This document shows positions 43,413 through 53,975 of a stretch of 64,000 nucleotides of DNA, piece after piece; the stretch's first letter is position 1, and each line of letters opens with the position of its first letter. Below the pieces are notes generated by a model. The model was not told where the DNA came from. It ran no database searches and saw nothing but the letters and a program-made list of their open reading frames with translations. The stretch comes from Symmetrospora coprosmae (Eukaryota; Basidiomycota; Cystobasidiomycetes; Symmetrosporaceae), in NCBI GenBank assembly GCA_008802785.1, contig VUYT01000006.1, positions 310,001-374,000 on the forward strand. The letters are read 5' to 3'. Position numbers and translations under genes: made by a program.

Positions 43413-44470
43413 ATGAGCCAACCATCCTCCAATATCACGGACATGCTCGCATCTGTCCTGGAACAAAATCAGACAATGACCGACATGATCGTTCAGCTAT
43501 CTTCGGAAAACCTGGCCCAGCATTTCAAGCTCAATAGGCTTATGGATGACATGAACGACCTGCGCAGCGAATTGCGCGCAGTGAGCAGCATCCTGGGAGT
43601 CAATGCTGTGAGACAAAGTGCGCCGCGGGAGGCGGACAAAGCCGGGAATGTCGAGGCCGGCAACGCTCAGCCTGGCGCCGGCGCCCGTCGCGTCACAGAA
43701 GGTGACGATACGGGAGCTGGCCAGGCTGTACAGCAAGCCGCTACTGGAGCTGTCCGGGCCAAGCGATCACGGCAAGATGTTGCCCCGGCAGCACCGCCCA
43801 ACGGAACTTTCGAAGCTGGCCCCTCGACTAGCAAGAAGGCTAGGAAAGATCCCAATCTATATCCAGATCCAGAGCCACAAACCCGCGACGACGCTTCCCG
43901 ACATCAGCAAGACACATCAGGATCTGCGGCTGCCGGTTCGTCGCTCAAATACAAGGCGGGAGACGTCGTTCTCGCGAAAGTCAAGGGCTACCCGGAATGG
44001 CCAGGGATGGTGAGGATCTACACCCCCTTCTCAAGCGGTGGGAGCACTGCAATCGCTGAGGTCCCTGCCCCCGGGACTCTTCGGCGAACCGGAAATGGTC
44101 TGGTTGCGGCAAATAGGTGATGGACAGCTCGGCCGCCCCAGCCGCCGTCACGGCCGTACAAGGTTCCAGACCGTACCTGATTCGCTTCTTCCCTGATGGC
44201 GACTTGTGAGTAATGCGCTTCTGTTCGCGCGCTCTTCCCGGAGCTGCCGCTCCTGGACTACGCCTTCCGCATCAAAGCGTTTGGGCCTATACGAAGGAGA
44301 TACAAACACGCACATCTCGCGATTTTCTTCTTGCCAACGCCAAGATCAAGAGCGGTAGACTTCGAAGCGCCTACCTGATTGCGGCCGATACTAGAGCGTG
44401 GATGGCTGAACAGGAGAAGAAGGATCAAGAGGCAGCTCTGGCGGGCGGCGTCAAGAGCGAAGAAGAGTGA
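43413..44470 (+). CDS. PWWP-domain chromatin protein
   Basis: Three exons (43413-44009, 44117-44205, 44278-44470) give 292 residues. A coiled-coil-like N-terminus (HFKLNRLMDDMNDLRSELRA) and a disordered Lys/Pro linker precede the PWWP core: YKAGDVVLAKVKGYPEWPGM, then RPYLIRFFPDGDF and VWAYTKEI after the second intron. PWWP modules bind methylated histone H3 (H3K36me) and DNA, so a nuclear chromatin role is likely. The C-terminus is a short helical, charged tail (WMAEQEKKDQEAAL). PWWP domains of this type occur in small fungal chromatin adaptors; the partner complex is not inferable. Confidence 0.88.
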
Positions 44471-44702
44471 ACCAGCGCGTGTGGCATTAGTGACTTCTTC
44501 GCAAGCTTTGCGAGTACCACGGATTCCCAAGAGTCGTGAACGGCCGGTCCGTACCCCTGAAATACAGGTGTTCTGCTCGATTCAAAGCAGCCTGCTGGAG
44601 TCCCGGGGTCGCCTTCTGTCAATACACGAGCATGCAGCTTGTTACGGCCGGAGAACCTATGCTACACGACTACTTATCAGCCCTCAAGCCGACATGGCTC
44701 TA

Positions 44703-46505
44703 TCACGCCGTCAGGGGCGTTACCATATCTGCAGCAGCCACCACGCTCGCCTTCCTATCGAACGGCCGGGCGAATTGATACCCTTTGCTCGTTGCAAAGC
44801 CCTGGTCTCGCGTAGGATGCACGGTATGTTGGAAGAACTGGTCTCGTATCGGGATCTGGAGGACATTCATTCTGGCACGGTGGGAAGAGGAAGAGAACGC
44901 ACGTCAGTCGCTGTCGGCCATTTCGGACCTGAGCGTCGAGGGACTCACCGAGGCGTGACAACGACGCATGTCTCTGGATTCGATGTCTCAGACAGTCATC
45001 GTCAGGGTCTACAGACTGAGGTAGGCTACGCTCTCTGAATCACGGCTCACGGCATGGTATTTCTAGCCAGTCGGCCTTCTCGAACGTCAACGGTTCGCTG
45101 GCAATGAGCTGCAGCACGAGCAGGATCAGTCGCGTGCACCTCGCCTGCAAATCCATGTCCCACCACGCACCACGATATTCTCGCGCTTGTCATTCTTCTT
45201 CATCCGGTAGTGTCCGCCTGGCTTGTACTGCTCGAAAGACTGCAGGTAGCCATGTAGGTCAGTCACGAGGCGGCACGTTTCGGAGAAGTGCGGAGCTACC
45301 CACACTACCCGTCGAGAACCATAAACTGGCCGCCTCGTCCGTCGCCGACGTGATGTATCTCGTCGCGATGATGCTCCTCCCATCCGTCACGCAAAAGTTG
45401 AGCAGGCTGGGGACGGTGATCCCGGCCTCTTCGCTCCACTTGTTGATGCTCGCAATGCTATCGAGCACGGCCTGCTGGAGGACCTTGTAGCTGAACGAGT
45501 TGGCGTCGACGTCTGCGAGTAGGGAGAGGTGCTGCAGGAAGAGCGAGAAGCACCACTCGCTGTCGGTCGACCCGAGCGGCAGGTGGAAGAAGCGGTCGGA
45601 CAGGAAGGCCTGCAAGCGCCGCTTGATCTTTGCGAACTGGGCGACCTCGCCATTGTGCATGAACATCAGGCAGCCGAGGCTCCAGGGGTGGCCTGCAGGG
45701 CTCGGGTCGGCACATCCGGCATCAGCTACGAGTGCGATGCCCGACACGGTAGCATACCAGTAAAAAGAGAGCGGCGAGAACGCACAATTTGGCTCGCTCA
45801 CGACGCCCAGCGTTGATGCACGGACATGAGCGAAGACAAGGCGCGACTTGAGCTTCTCTGCCAGTCGGTGCAGGTTCCGGTTGCTCCACGCGGGTGTGAT
45901 GGCCTGGAAGATGCAGGGTGTGTTGCGCTCGTCGTCCGCCGAGTAGGCGTCGTACCATCCTAGACCGAAGCCGTCTATTTCGGTGCCGTGAAGCGGATTA
46001 GGGGATACACGTCCAGATGCGCGTGACTTGCTCGGAGACCACCTGAGGTGGCACTCACCCGCATTCAGGTTGCCGCCCATGAGGCGCAGACGGGAGTCTG
46101 CAGCCTGGTTGATGATCGAGTGGATGGGTCCTGTCTCGCGTAACGAGGATTGTCCAGTCAGCCGTCTTGTCGTCGTGTTCGCGTGACTCGCTCAAGGCGC
46201 TATCGCTGTGGACGGAACTCTCAGCGCAGGACTCACGGGTGATAAGCTGGGCAGGCATGGATAGGAGGAACGTGTGCATGCAGATAGATAAGAATCAGCA
46301 TCAGTCCTGTCTGCTCAGACCGCCGCAATGCGTTGCCAGCGGCCGCCACACTCACGTCGGCGAGCTCGACCGGCTCGGTGCTCTTAACGGCGAGCAGCCT
46401 GGACAGCGCATGGATCACAGCGGAAGCATCGTCAGCAGCGTCAGTCACGATGAATAGAGATCCAAGCTCCTCGGCTGGCTAGCCAGAATACGCCTACCTG
46501 CACAT
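44703..46505 (-). CDS. DUG3: DUG3-like class II glutamine amidotransferase (glutathione degradation)
   Basis: Ten proposed exons on the minus strand (46505-46498, 46398-46356, 46246-46237, 46130-46059, 45974-45786, 45692-45304, 45239-45171, 45108-45051, 44986-44949, 44871-44703) give about 347 residues. The product begins MCRLLAVKSTEPVELAD, so the class II nucleophile Cys2 lies in an 8-nt exon. Then LITRPIHSIINQAADSRLR, DGFGLGWYD, ITPAWSNRNLHRLAEK, VFAHVRASTLGVVSEPNCHP, FMHNGEVAQF, LGSTDSEWCF, RYITSATDEAASLWFS, IASEPLTFEKADW and MNVLQIPIRDQFF match Dug3 along its length. Dug3 acts with Dug2/Dug1 to cleave glutathione. The junction after exon 8 is one base out of phase with the GTGAGC donor, so either splicing is unusual or the assembly has a one-base error. 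It shares a 140-bp promoter with the SH3BGR-like gene. Confidence 0.88.
46237..46246 (-). other. DUG3: 10-nt microexon of DUG3
   Basis: Acceptor TGCCTGCCCAG, exon CTTATCACCC, donor GTGAGT. It supplies LIT plus the first base of Arg, producing LADLITRPIHSIINQ, the conserved Dug3 segment. Confidence 0.8.
46498..46505 (-). other. DUG3: 8-nt first coding exon of DUG3 carrying the catalytic cysteine
   Basis: ATGTGCAG followed by GTAGGC. Splicing to 46398 completes the Arg codon and gives MCRLLAV, as required for a class II amidotransferase whose Cys2 is exposed after Met removal. Confidence 0.8.
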
Positions 46506-46645
46506 GGCCGTCGTTGCTCTATGCTGTGGGATGACGCAGAGCGCCTGAAGATAGGGGCAGCACAGACCAGGCGTGTGTGTACGAAAGGGGCACCTCTTCT
46601 TGTCGCTGCTACAAGACACACACACCAAACCCCGACTCCGCCAGA
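46506..46645. promoter_or_regulatory. 140-bp bidirectional promoter, DUG3 (-) / SH3BGR-like (+)
   Basis: Only 140 bp separate the two start codons, so both genes must be driven from this interval or from within each other's first introns. It contains the run ACAAGACACACACACC near the plus-strand start. Confidence 0.6.
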
Positions 46646-47417
46646 ATGACGAGCCGCATCGAGGTCTTCTACACGTCCATCATGAGCAATCCCAAGATTC
46701 GCAGCAAGTGAGGTGGAGAGCGCGCTCGCAGCTGTGCCTGGATCTCCGTCGCCCATCTATTCAGCGGACTACCGGCTGTCGGACATGCAGCTGACCTTCC
46801 GTAATTACCTCCTGCGCAATCTCTCCGCCTCTACCATTCCTCTCCACTGAAACCTCCAGCACCGAAAAGGTGGACCGTTTCCTGGCAAAGATCCCGCACG
46901 AACGCTACGACATCTCGATGGACGAAGCGGCAAAGACGCTCTGGAAGCGCAAGAACGCCGGAAACACCGAGCTGCCCATGCTTCTCGTCGACGGCGCGAG
47001 GCCGGGAAGCGTAGAGGATCTAGAGAACGCGGTCGAGTACGGCGAACTGCGGCAGTACCTGAGGTTGGACGAAGGGCCCGCGCGTGAGTCGAGATGGCGC
47101 GCAGTCCATGATGACGGAGAGTCTAGCATAGGGAGGTGAAAGGCTACAGCTCCCTGACGCTGACCGAGCCACTTCCAAACATCCTCTTCGCAGCCTCCAC
47201 GAACGACGATGACCGCGCGCTGGCGGATCTCAGCCCGGAGGACATCAAGAAGCTGAATGCCGAGCTGGAGGAGTCAGAGACCAAGAAGGTGCCCCTGAAG
47301 CCGACGAGTGACGGCGTGTACACGGAGGACCCGGACAGCTCGGGTGCTCACCCTGATCTGATTCGAGATCCCGGAGACGCGGGCGCGGAGGACATTGGGG
47401 AGTCAGGCATGATGTAG
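46646..47417 (+). CDS. SH3BGR-like thioredoxin-fold protein
   Basis: Proposed exons 46646-46707, 46860-47079 and 47136-47417 give 187 residues. The opening EVFYTSIMSNPKIRSN and TEKVDRFLAKIPHERYDISM, then DEAAKTLWKRKNAG, ELPMLLVDG and ENAVEYGELRQYL follow the SH3BGR/glutaredoxin-like fold, which lacks the redox CxxC. A hydrophilic C-terminal tail (LADLSPEDIKKLNAELEESE) extends beyond the human proteins. The second intron is in phase only if a GC donor at 47080 (GCGCGT) is used; the stronger-looking GTGAGT at 47084 shifts the frame and truncates the tail after a few residues. Molecular function is unclear; the family may modulate redox or SH3 interactions. Confidence 0.78.
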
Positions 47418-47630
47418 CGGGTATTGTCCCAGTACGCGCATGGAAACTGCAGGCAGGATCCGCGTGTTGCTGTCCCCGCAAAGTAGCTGATTCACGGGCT
47501 ATCGAGCTGGGTGTCTCACTGCACACTGACTGAGAGCGTCCTCTGCACGAGCCGGCGCTTGGCGCGCGTCCTGCAGCTCTCGCTTTCCCCCTTCTCGAGC
47601 CGCAAGTGCCGTGGGCAACGTCTTGTCAGG

Positions 47631-48092
47631 ATGGGAGCTTGCGTGAGCAAGAAGAGCTTGTGAGTGGTGGTAGCGACATCGGCCAAGCTGTTCACGATGA
47701 AGCCTGACGTGTCGACCCAAACTGTGGCTGCCAGCCCAGATGATGCGAAAGGCCGCCGCCTGAACGAGCCAAAGGCCAGTGGGACCGCTGTTGCCCCGTC
47801 AGCTGCAGTGTCGCAGGGCCAGAGACTCGGAGGAGATGTAGTCATGTCCGAGAAGACGCCCGCTGTTGCTGTTGCTGTTCCTCCTGGTGGGTATGGGACG
47901 TCTCCGCTCTCCCAGGGCGAGCGCGAGCAGCGGGCGGCAGCGGCAGCAGCGGCAGCCGAGCAGCGACAGCAGAAGGTGGGGCGAAGGGAAGCGCGCAATG
48001 GGCAAGGCTGCATGCTGAACTGAGCATCTCATTGCTATCTGTCGCTGCAGGATCAACTGCGTGGCTTGGCCAAGACGAGCAAGTTGCGCTAG
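47631..48092 (+). CDS. Small lipid-anchored protein (MGAC N-terminus)
   Basis: Three exons (47631-47659, 47735-47975, 48051-48092) give 103 residues. The start MGACVSKKS combines an N-myristoylation site (Gly2, Ser6) with a palmitoylatable Cys4 and a basic patch, a classic dual-lipid plasma-membrane anchor. The middle is Ala/Pro/Val-rich; the end is helical and charged (LSQGEREQRAAAAAAAAEQR, KDQLRGLAKTSKLR). Similar small MGxC/S fungal proteins of unknown role are common. The exon 1-2 junction was chosen because it is the one acceptor in phase (GCTGCCAG|C); conservation would be needed to confirm it. Confidence 0.65.
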
Positions 48093-48974
48093 GGATGCTG
48101 TGTAGAGCGTGTGTGCGAATAGGCCATTGGACCCTGTTGACTGGTGAGCAGCAGCAGCAGCACAATCGAGAGCAGTACTCTGCACCCACTCCGTACAATG
48201 CGAGCTGATGCCGCTCAATCTGCACCCAGTAGTATTCTGAAGTCTCCTGTGTACGAGTATCAGCGCCGCCTCTGTGGCGGGGACCCCATCTATGCACGAA
48301 CACGTCCTCCAAAGCAAAGCAGGTTGCATCCAGGACCCAGCTACAGACAAACGGCGTCCTCTCATATCCACATCTCAATAACCACGCGCGAGTGGTTCCT
48401 TGCCTTTTGGCCCGTGCCCGCTCCCTTCTCGCGCGCCGCCTCCTCCCCCCTTCCCGTTTCGGCAATATGCACTATTCCGGAGGGAAGCGCGCGAAAGACC
48501 CAGGCCCGCGTATCCTGATGTGTGTGCGCGCGCTGCTCTTTCGAATCAACAGCGCACGAGCGGATCCGGAGCGCTGCGCACTGCTGCTTCGGGGCGGCCC
48601 GTCCTTGCAGCCTCGACCGCTCTCCCCGTCCATCGCTTTTGGGTAAATCAGCTGCGACGCCTTTGATGACGCTCACTCAGACCTCGAATTACTACCTCTC
48701 CCTCTCTCTTGCGGGACAACGGCCTCTGCTCAGGCCGTAATTCAGCTTCTTGCCCTCTCTCTCTCCTTCTTCCCCACTTCGACTTCGCATCTCTCATATC
48801 GCAGCACGCACGTCTGCCGCAACACCAGCCCGACAAGCCGAACCCCACATTCACTTTCTACACTTCGCTGCATCGTCGCGCTCTCGGAGCCGAAACATCT
48901 GACTCGCCGCCCTAGCTACCCACTTCATACGGCCAGCTCCCTGCAACTCCAGTCAGACACACAGCACAGCCGCG
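48093..48974. promoter_or_regulatory. 880-bp intergenic region before the CE12-like gene
   Basis: No gene supported. It contains a short GCAGCAGCAGCAGC run (near 48148-48161) and, over the last 250 bases, CTCTCT pyrimidine blocks typical of promoters in this window. Confidence 0.45.
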
Positions 48975-50727
48975 ATGCACGCCACTTTCCTTACTTCAAC
49001 AGCCCTGGCCCTGCTCAGCCTGCAGGGCGCGCTCGCGTCCGGGCAGCACGGCAACATGGCCAAGCAGAACCATGCCGCATTCGTCCGCGTGAAGCGGGGA
49101 GGGCCCACGCTGCATCTCATCGGCGACGAGACGGTCGGCAAGTGGACCGGTGGCAGCTTGCCTCAGCTGCCTGTTGTGCAAGCTACCGCGGTGGCCTCGC
49201 CCACGACCACCTGGAACCTCCTCGACTCGATCAACGCCGCGCTCGGGGCGCCGATTGGCAAGCCCACCTCTACCTCGTCTGCGTCGTCCTCGTCTTCCTC
49301 CTCGTCCTCGTCCTCGTCCTCGTCCGCGTCACCGTCCGCTCGCGCTGCGTTCGCCGCGTCCGAGTCGTCGTCGTCGTCGTCGTCCTCGTCGGTCTCCGCT
49401 GCTGCCGCCCCCTCGAGCTCCAGCCCTAGCATTAGCGTTGCAGCAGCGCAGGCAGCCCCTTCCGACACCAGCAGCAGCTCCAAGGCCAGCCTAGGTCTGG
49501 GTCGCGGCCGCGGTGCCGCCGCTGCCACAGCCTCCGCGACGCCCGCCTCAAGCGGCAGTGCCCCCGCCAAGCGATCCATCGATGAGGTCAAGGGCGAAAG
49601 CGAGGACGTGACCGAGAATGAGGAGGACCCTATTGCCCTGAGGCAGAAGAAGCGTGCAGCCACAACTCTCGCTCTCGGTCGAGGCGCCGCCAAAGTCCTC
49701 GTCGCCTCGTCCTCCTCTGCCGAGGCGGCCCCTACCCAGGCCTGGTCCGCTTCTGACTACGCTACTGCCCAAGGCTGGGGAGCTGGTGCGTCCATCTTCT
49801 CATGTCGCCCCGGATTGCAAAACCTTTAGCTAATGACCCGCTTCGCTCATCAGCCTTCGCCAACAAGTACACGAGCATGTCGGTCGTCAACCATGGTGTA
49901 AAGGGCGTAAGTCGCGCGCACTTCCTGCGGAGAAGAGAGAGACGTACTAAGTAGAGCACCACATGCGGACCACAGGCCACCACCCGCGCCATAGTCCGCG
50001 ATCTCTGGTCCGGTATCATCTCGAGTGTCAAGGCCGGTGATGTGGTTGTCATCCAGCTCGGGCATAAGGAAAGTGGCATGCCTTCGAGCACCGCCGACAC
50101 CAAAGCCGGCTGTGTCGCTAGTGTCCCAGGCCTCGGCGGCGAGACCATGACTGTCAAAGGCTGCGATGGCGGCCAGGAGGTCGTCCAGACCTACGGAGTG
50201 AGCCGGCTTGCATAAGCTCCCGGCCATCATGGGCGCAGACGCTGATACGCTTTTCCTGGCCTCGCAGACATACATCAAACAGATGTGCGCAGATGTCCAA
50301 GCCAAGGGCGCGACCTGCGCCGTCGCGTCCGTGACGCCCAAGAACGAGTGGAAGCGCGACAACACCCTCACGTACAACTCGCCCTACATTAGCTACGCCC
50401 GCAGCGCCGCTTCTGCCGCCGGGGCCGTGTACATTGCGCACGAGGAGACCATCGCCAAGAAGCTCATTGCGGACGGGCAGGCTCCGACGCTCAAGTATTT
50501 CCTCGAAAGCGATACCCTCCAGCCCAACCTCGCCGGCGCCGATGTCTTTGCCGCCACTTTTGCTGGTGAGTCCCTGACTCTGGTTGCGACTTAACAACGG
50601 TGAGAAGCATGGTGCTGACACGTCCATGCCTTCGCGTCCTCCAGCCGCGGCTTCATGCGCCGGCGTCTCTAGCATTACCGCCCCTCTGACCTCTGCCGGA
50701 CAGGCGTTCAGGGGCCAGTTCTGCTAG
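48975..50727 (+). CDS. Secreted CE12/rhamnogalacturonan acetylesterase-like protein, probable pseudoenzyme
   Basis: Five exons (48975-49785, 49854-49906, 49976-50197, 50268-50565, 50645-50727) give 488 residues. A signal peptide (MHATFLTSTALALLSLQGAL) leads into an SGNH-hydrolase fold. Between block I and the rest sits a ~170-residue insert rich in poly-Ser/Ala with dibasic sites (AKRS, KKRAA). Fold markers: LHLIGDETVGKW, then QGWGAAFANKY, VVNHGVKGATTRA, DVVVIQLGHKESG, VQTYGTYIKQMC and LAGADVFA. CE12 esterases normally have GDS (nucleophile Ser), GHND (oxyanion Asn) and DxxH (catalytic Asp and His). Here these read GDE, GHKE and DTLQ, so Ser, Asn and His are all replaced and only the Asp remains. 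Catalysis is not expected; a carbohydrate-binding or effector-like role is possible but unproven. Confidence 0.85.
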
Positions 50728-51112
50728 GCAATCCGAGGCGAGGTTTGGTAGTACATCGCGCTCACATCCACTCCGCCTCCATCCCTCCTTTAAATTTACT
50801 TGCTCGTGGCGCTTGCCATGGTGCGACGCCATGCAGTCTCCATTCTCTCCTTGACTGCGAGGCACTGCCATTCGTTTGTCTCCTTCGAGCTTCATCAGTC
50901 TGCGTCATCATATCTGTCGGTAGATTGTGCAGTTCTACAAGCAGTGCACCCCTGTTCCATCTTGTCCAGTTATCCCTCTGCCTTCTGCAGTCTGCCCTTG
51001 TCCATCCTTGCCACTGCCGTCATTCCCCCTCAGGCAGACAGGCAGGCAGGCAGGCGGTCCTCTCGGTCACCCTCAGACCCATACTGCACCAAGGCTACCA
51101 ATACCAGGCAGC
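50728..51112. promoter_or_regulatory. Intergenic region before SAC1
   Basis: About 385 bp, with an AGGCAGGCAGGCAGG repeat at about 51035-51055 just upstream of the SAC1 ATG. No gene seen. Confidence 0.5.
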
Positions 51113-53975
51113 ATGGCCCTCTACGAGACTCTGCGGCTGTTGGTCGATATCGCATCGCATCGCATCGCATTGTCTAGTCACTGATGCGGGCTGGCCTCGC
51201 CCGCCGACACCCGCGCCCGCAGGTACATCAGCAAGGAGGCATACCACCTCGTCCCGGAGAGCGGCGGGAGCCTATCCAGCACGGGACAGGGGACAGCGCT
51301 CAAATTTGACAGGCGGAGCAATGAGATATCCTCGAGCCGTGCGTCCTTGTCCCCGTTCGCGATGCGATGGATGGCCTCGAGCTCGCTGAAACGTGCCCGC
51401 CACAACGGCCGTCTTCGACTTCGCAGCCAACCTGAGCCCGCCCGCAAGCTATGACTCTGCCATTCTCGTCTATGGCCTGTTCGGCATCATCTCGCTCTAC
51501 AACAGTGCGTTGGCCCCTGAAAGCTGCTGGCGAGGCCCTTCGCCGTCCGAGTGCGCCGGGCTCACCTTCCCGCATGCGCACGCACGTAACTTGCACGTAA
51601 CTCGCCCATACAGCGGACTACCTCATCTTCATTACCTCCCGCAAGCGCGTCTCGCGCGTCCTCCAGTCTGACATCTACCTCGCTCGCGATTTCAAGGTCT
51701 TTCCCATAGACCCCTCCACTTCGGCCGATGCCGTCAACAGGGGTGCAGGGCTGCACCAACCCAACGAGACGTACCTCTTGTCGCTCATCAAGGGGCATCT
51801 CTACTCTGGGCCATTCTACTATACGTATGGAGGATACGATGTCACGAGCAGGATGCAGGCGCAGGATACCGTCAACGACACCCGGCCGCTGTTTGAGAGG
51901 GTGGGTCCGGCAGGACTGTCCTGGACTCCCTGCAGTGCGACCCGCACTAACTCTTCGGACGTATGATCAGGCCGACGACCGCTTCTTCTGGAACAAGTAT
52001 CTTCAAACGCGCTTGATCGATCTCGTCGGGAACATGCAGGGGAACGACATCTCGGGCTTCATCATCCCCGCTCTCTTCGGATGTAAGCGCGCCTCTGCGC
52101 CAGACAAAGCTGCTCGGCGGTGCTAAACATACTCCCTATGGCATCTCACCATTGCTTCATAGTCTGCACCGTCAAGTCCGCCAGCATCAACGGGCGCGAC
52201 TTCATCTTTGGCGTCATTTCACGCCGGTCTCGCTATCGCGCAGGTACACGATACTTTTCGCGCGGCATCGACCCAAAGGGCAACGTCTCGAACTTCAACG
52301 AGACGGAGCAATTCGTCCTGCTGGATAGGGCAGATAGCAAGCATCTCGGGCCAGTCAAAGGCGACATCCGGGCATCATACGCGCAGATTCGCGGCTCCGT
52401 CCCCATATACTGGGCGGAGGTCAACAACCTGCGATACAAGCCGGACTTGCTCATCATGGATATGCCAAGGACGGTTCGTGTCGACGCAGCCCTTTCTTCT
52501 TGTTGGTAAAGCCGACAAGGACTGACATGCAGCCTGCCGCACCACAGACCGACTCGCTGCAGAGACATTTTGACAGCATCACCACGACGTATGGCGACAT
52601 CTACGTCGTCAACCTCGTCAACCAAAAAGGATACGAAAAGCCAGTCAAGGAGGCACTCGAGCGCTCCCTGCAGGAGCTCAACAATCCGAGCGTGCACTAC
52701 ACATATTTTGATTTCCACCACGAGTGCAAGGGACTGCGATTCGATCGCGTCAGCCTGCTGTTGGACCGGATGGAGAACGAGTTGAACCAACAAGGGTGGG
52801 GCCTTGTCCTCGGGTATACCAGCTCATGACGTGTCAGGCTGATGATCACCTTGTCCCGTTGCAGCTACTTTTACCAGGACGTCACTCTCTCCGATGGAAA
52901 GCCTCAAAGACAGCAGAAGTCCATTGTCCGCACGAATTGCATGGACTCGCTCGACCGGACCAACGTCGTGCAATCAACAATGGCCAAATGGGCCCTCACG
53001 CAGCAGTTGCGGCAAGCGGGCGTCTTGAGCGAGAAGGAGACGCTAGACATCCACCCGGACTTCATCTATCTGTTCCGCAACGGTCAGTAGACGTGATCCA
53101 ATGGCAACCAGTTCCTGGTTTCAGTCAATGCTGATGCCATGCCATCGCGCATGCGGCTTGCCAGTGTGGGCCGATAACGCCGACACGGTCTCGAAAGCGT
53201 ACTCTGGGACTGGCGCGCTCAAGACGGACTACACGCGGACGGGCAAGCGGACGAACGAGGGCCTGATCCAGGACGGTGTCAACTCCATCATGCGATACGT
53301 CAAGAACAACTTTCTCGATGGACCGAGACAGGATGCATACGATCTTGTGTCGGGGACGTGGCAGCCGGCGAAGGACAAGAACGTCCCCTTTGTCGACCAC
53401 CGCCCGCTGGTCACGCGCGCCGTATGTGCACTGAACTGTTGGGCCTCGAAGGCCATTCAGGTGTGTAAGCTGCTAACGTGTTCGCGCCATTCTTGCACGT
53501 TTTCGCTGGACAGACTCCATACGTCTTTGGCTTCGCCTTGTCCATGCTGCTTCTTGACATTCTCACGCCCTCAGTCGTCAGCAGTGAGTGCAGTGATTGG
53601 CACATGACAAGCTCCCTAGCGCGCGCACACGGTTTTTCGCCCCTGGTCTTACTTAACCTCTCCGTCTACGTCCACACAGAATTTGCCGGAGTCCGCAGCT
53701 TCTTCCTCTTCAACTTCCTCCTCCTCGCCGGGTCCGGCTACTACCTCGTCGCGCATGGCGTCGACTATGTCGCCTGGCCGCGGCTGCAGCCTCTCACAGA
53801 CACAATCAACTACTCGGGCAAGGGGTACGCGTCCGGCCGGCACGGTCGCGGCTTCGTCAAGGCCGGAGGCAAGAACTCGCGCCTGGAAGTGAAGGACGGC
53901 GGCGACAAGGACATGGAGAATGCGCACCTGGCGACGGCCGCTACTGCAGGACCGGGCAAGAAGCGCCTTGACTAG
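51113..53975 (+). CDS. SAC1: SAC1-type phosphoinositide (PI4P) phosphatase
   Basis: Eleven exons (51113-51138, 51223-51338, 51427-51504, 51614-51900, 51971-52082, 52163-52473, 52533-52795, 52865-53082, 53165-53421, 53514-53583, 53680-53975) give 677 residues with agreeing phases. The N-terminal Sac domain contains [32 protein letters not shown] and FFWNKYLQ. The catalytic P-loop CMDSLDR (CX5R) near residue 421 lies in [15 protein letters not shown]. Two C-terminal TM segments ([20 protein letters not shown] and [18 protein letters not shown], ~557-603) anchor it in the ER/Golgi as in yeast Sac1, where it dephosphorylates PI4P. The first exon is short and uses a weak donor (GTTGGT), so the extreme N-terminus is the least certain part. 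Intron 1 carries a CATCG microsatellite. Confidence 0.95.
51147..51174 (+). repeat. (ATCGC)n microsatellite in SAC1 intron 1
   Basis: About four to five tandem copies of ATCGC/CATCG inside the first intron of SAC1, between the donor at 51139 and the acceptor before 51223. No coding effect expected. Confidence 0.8.
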
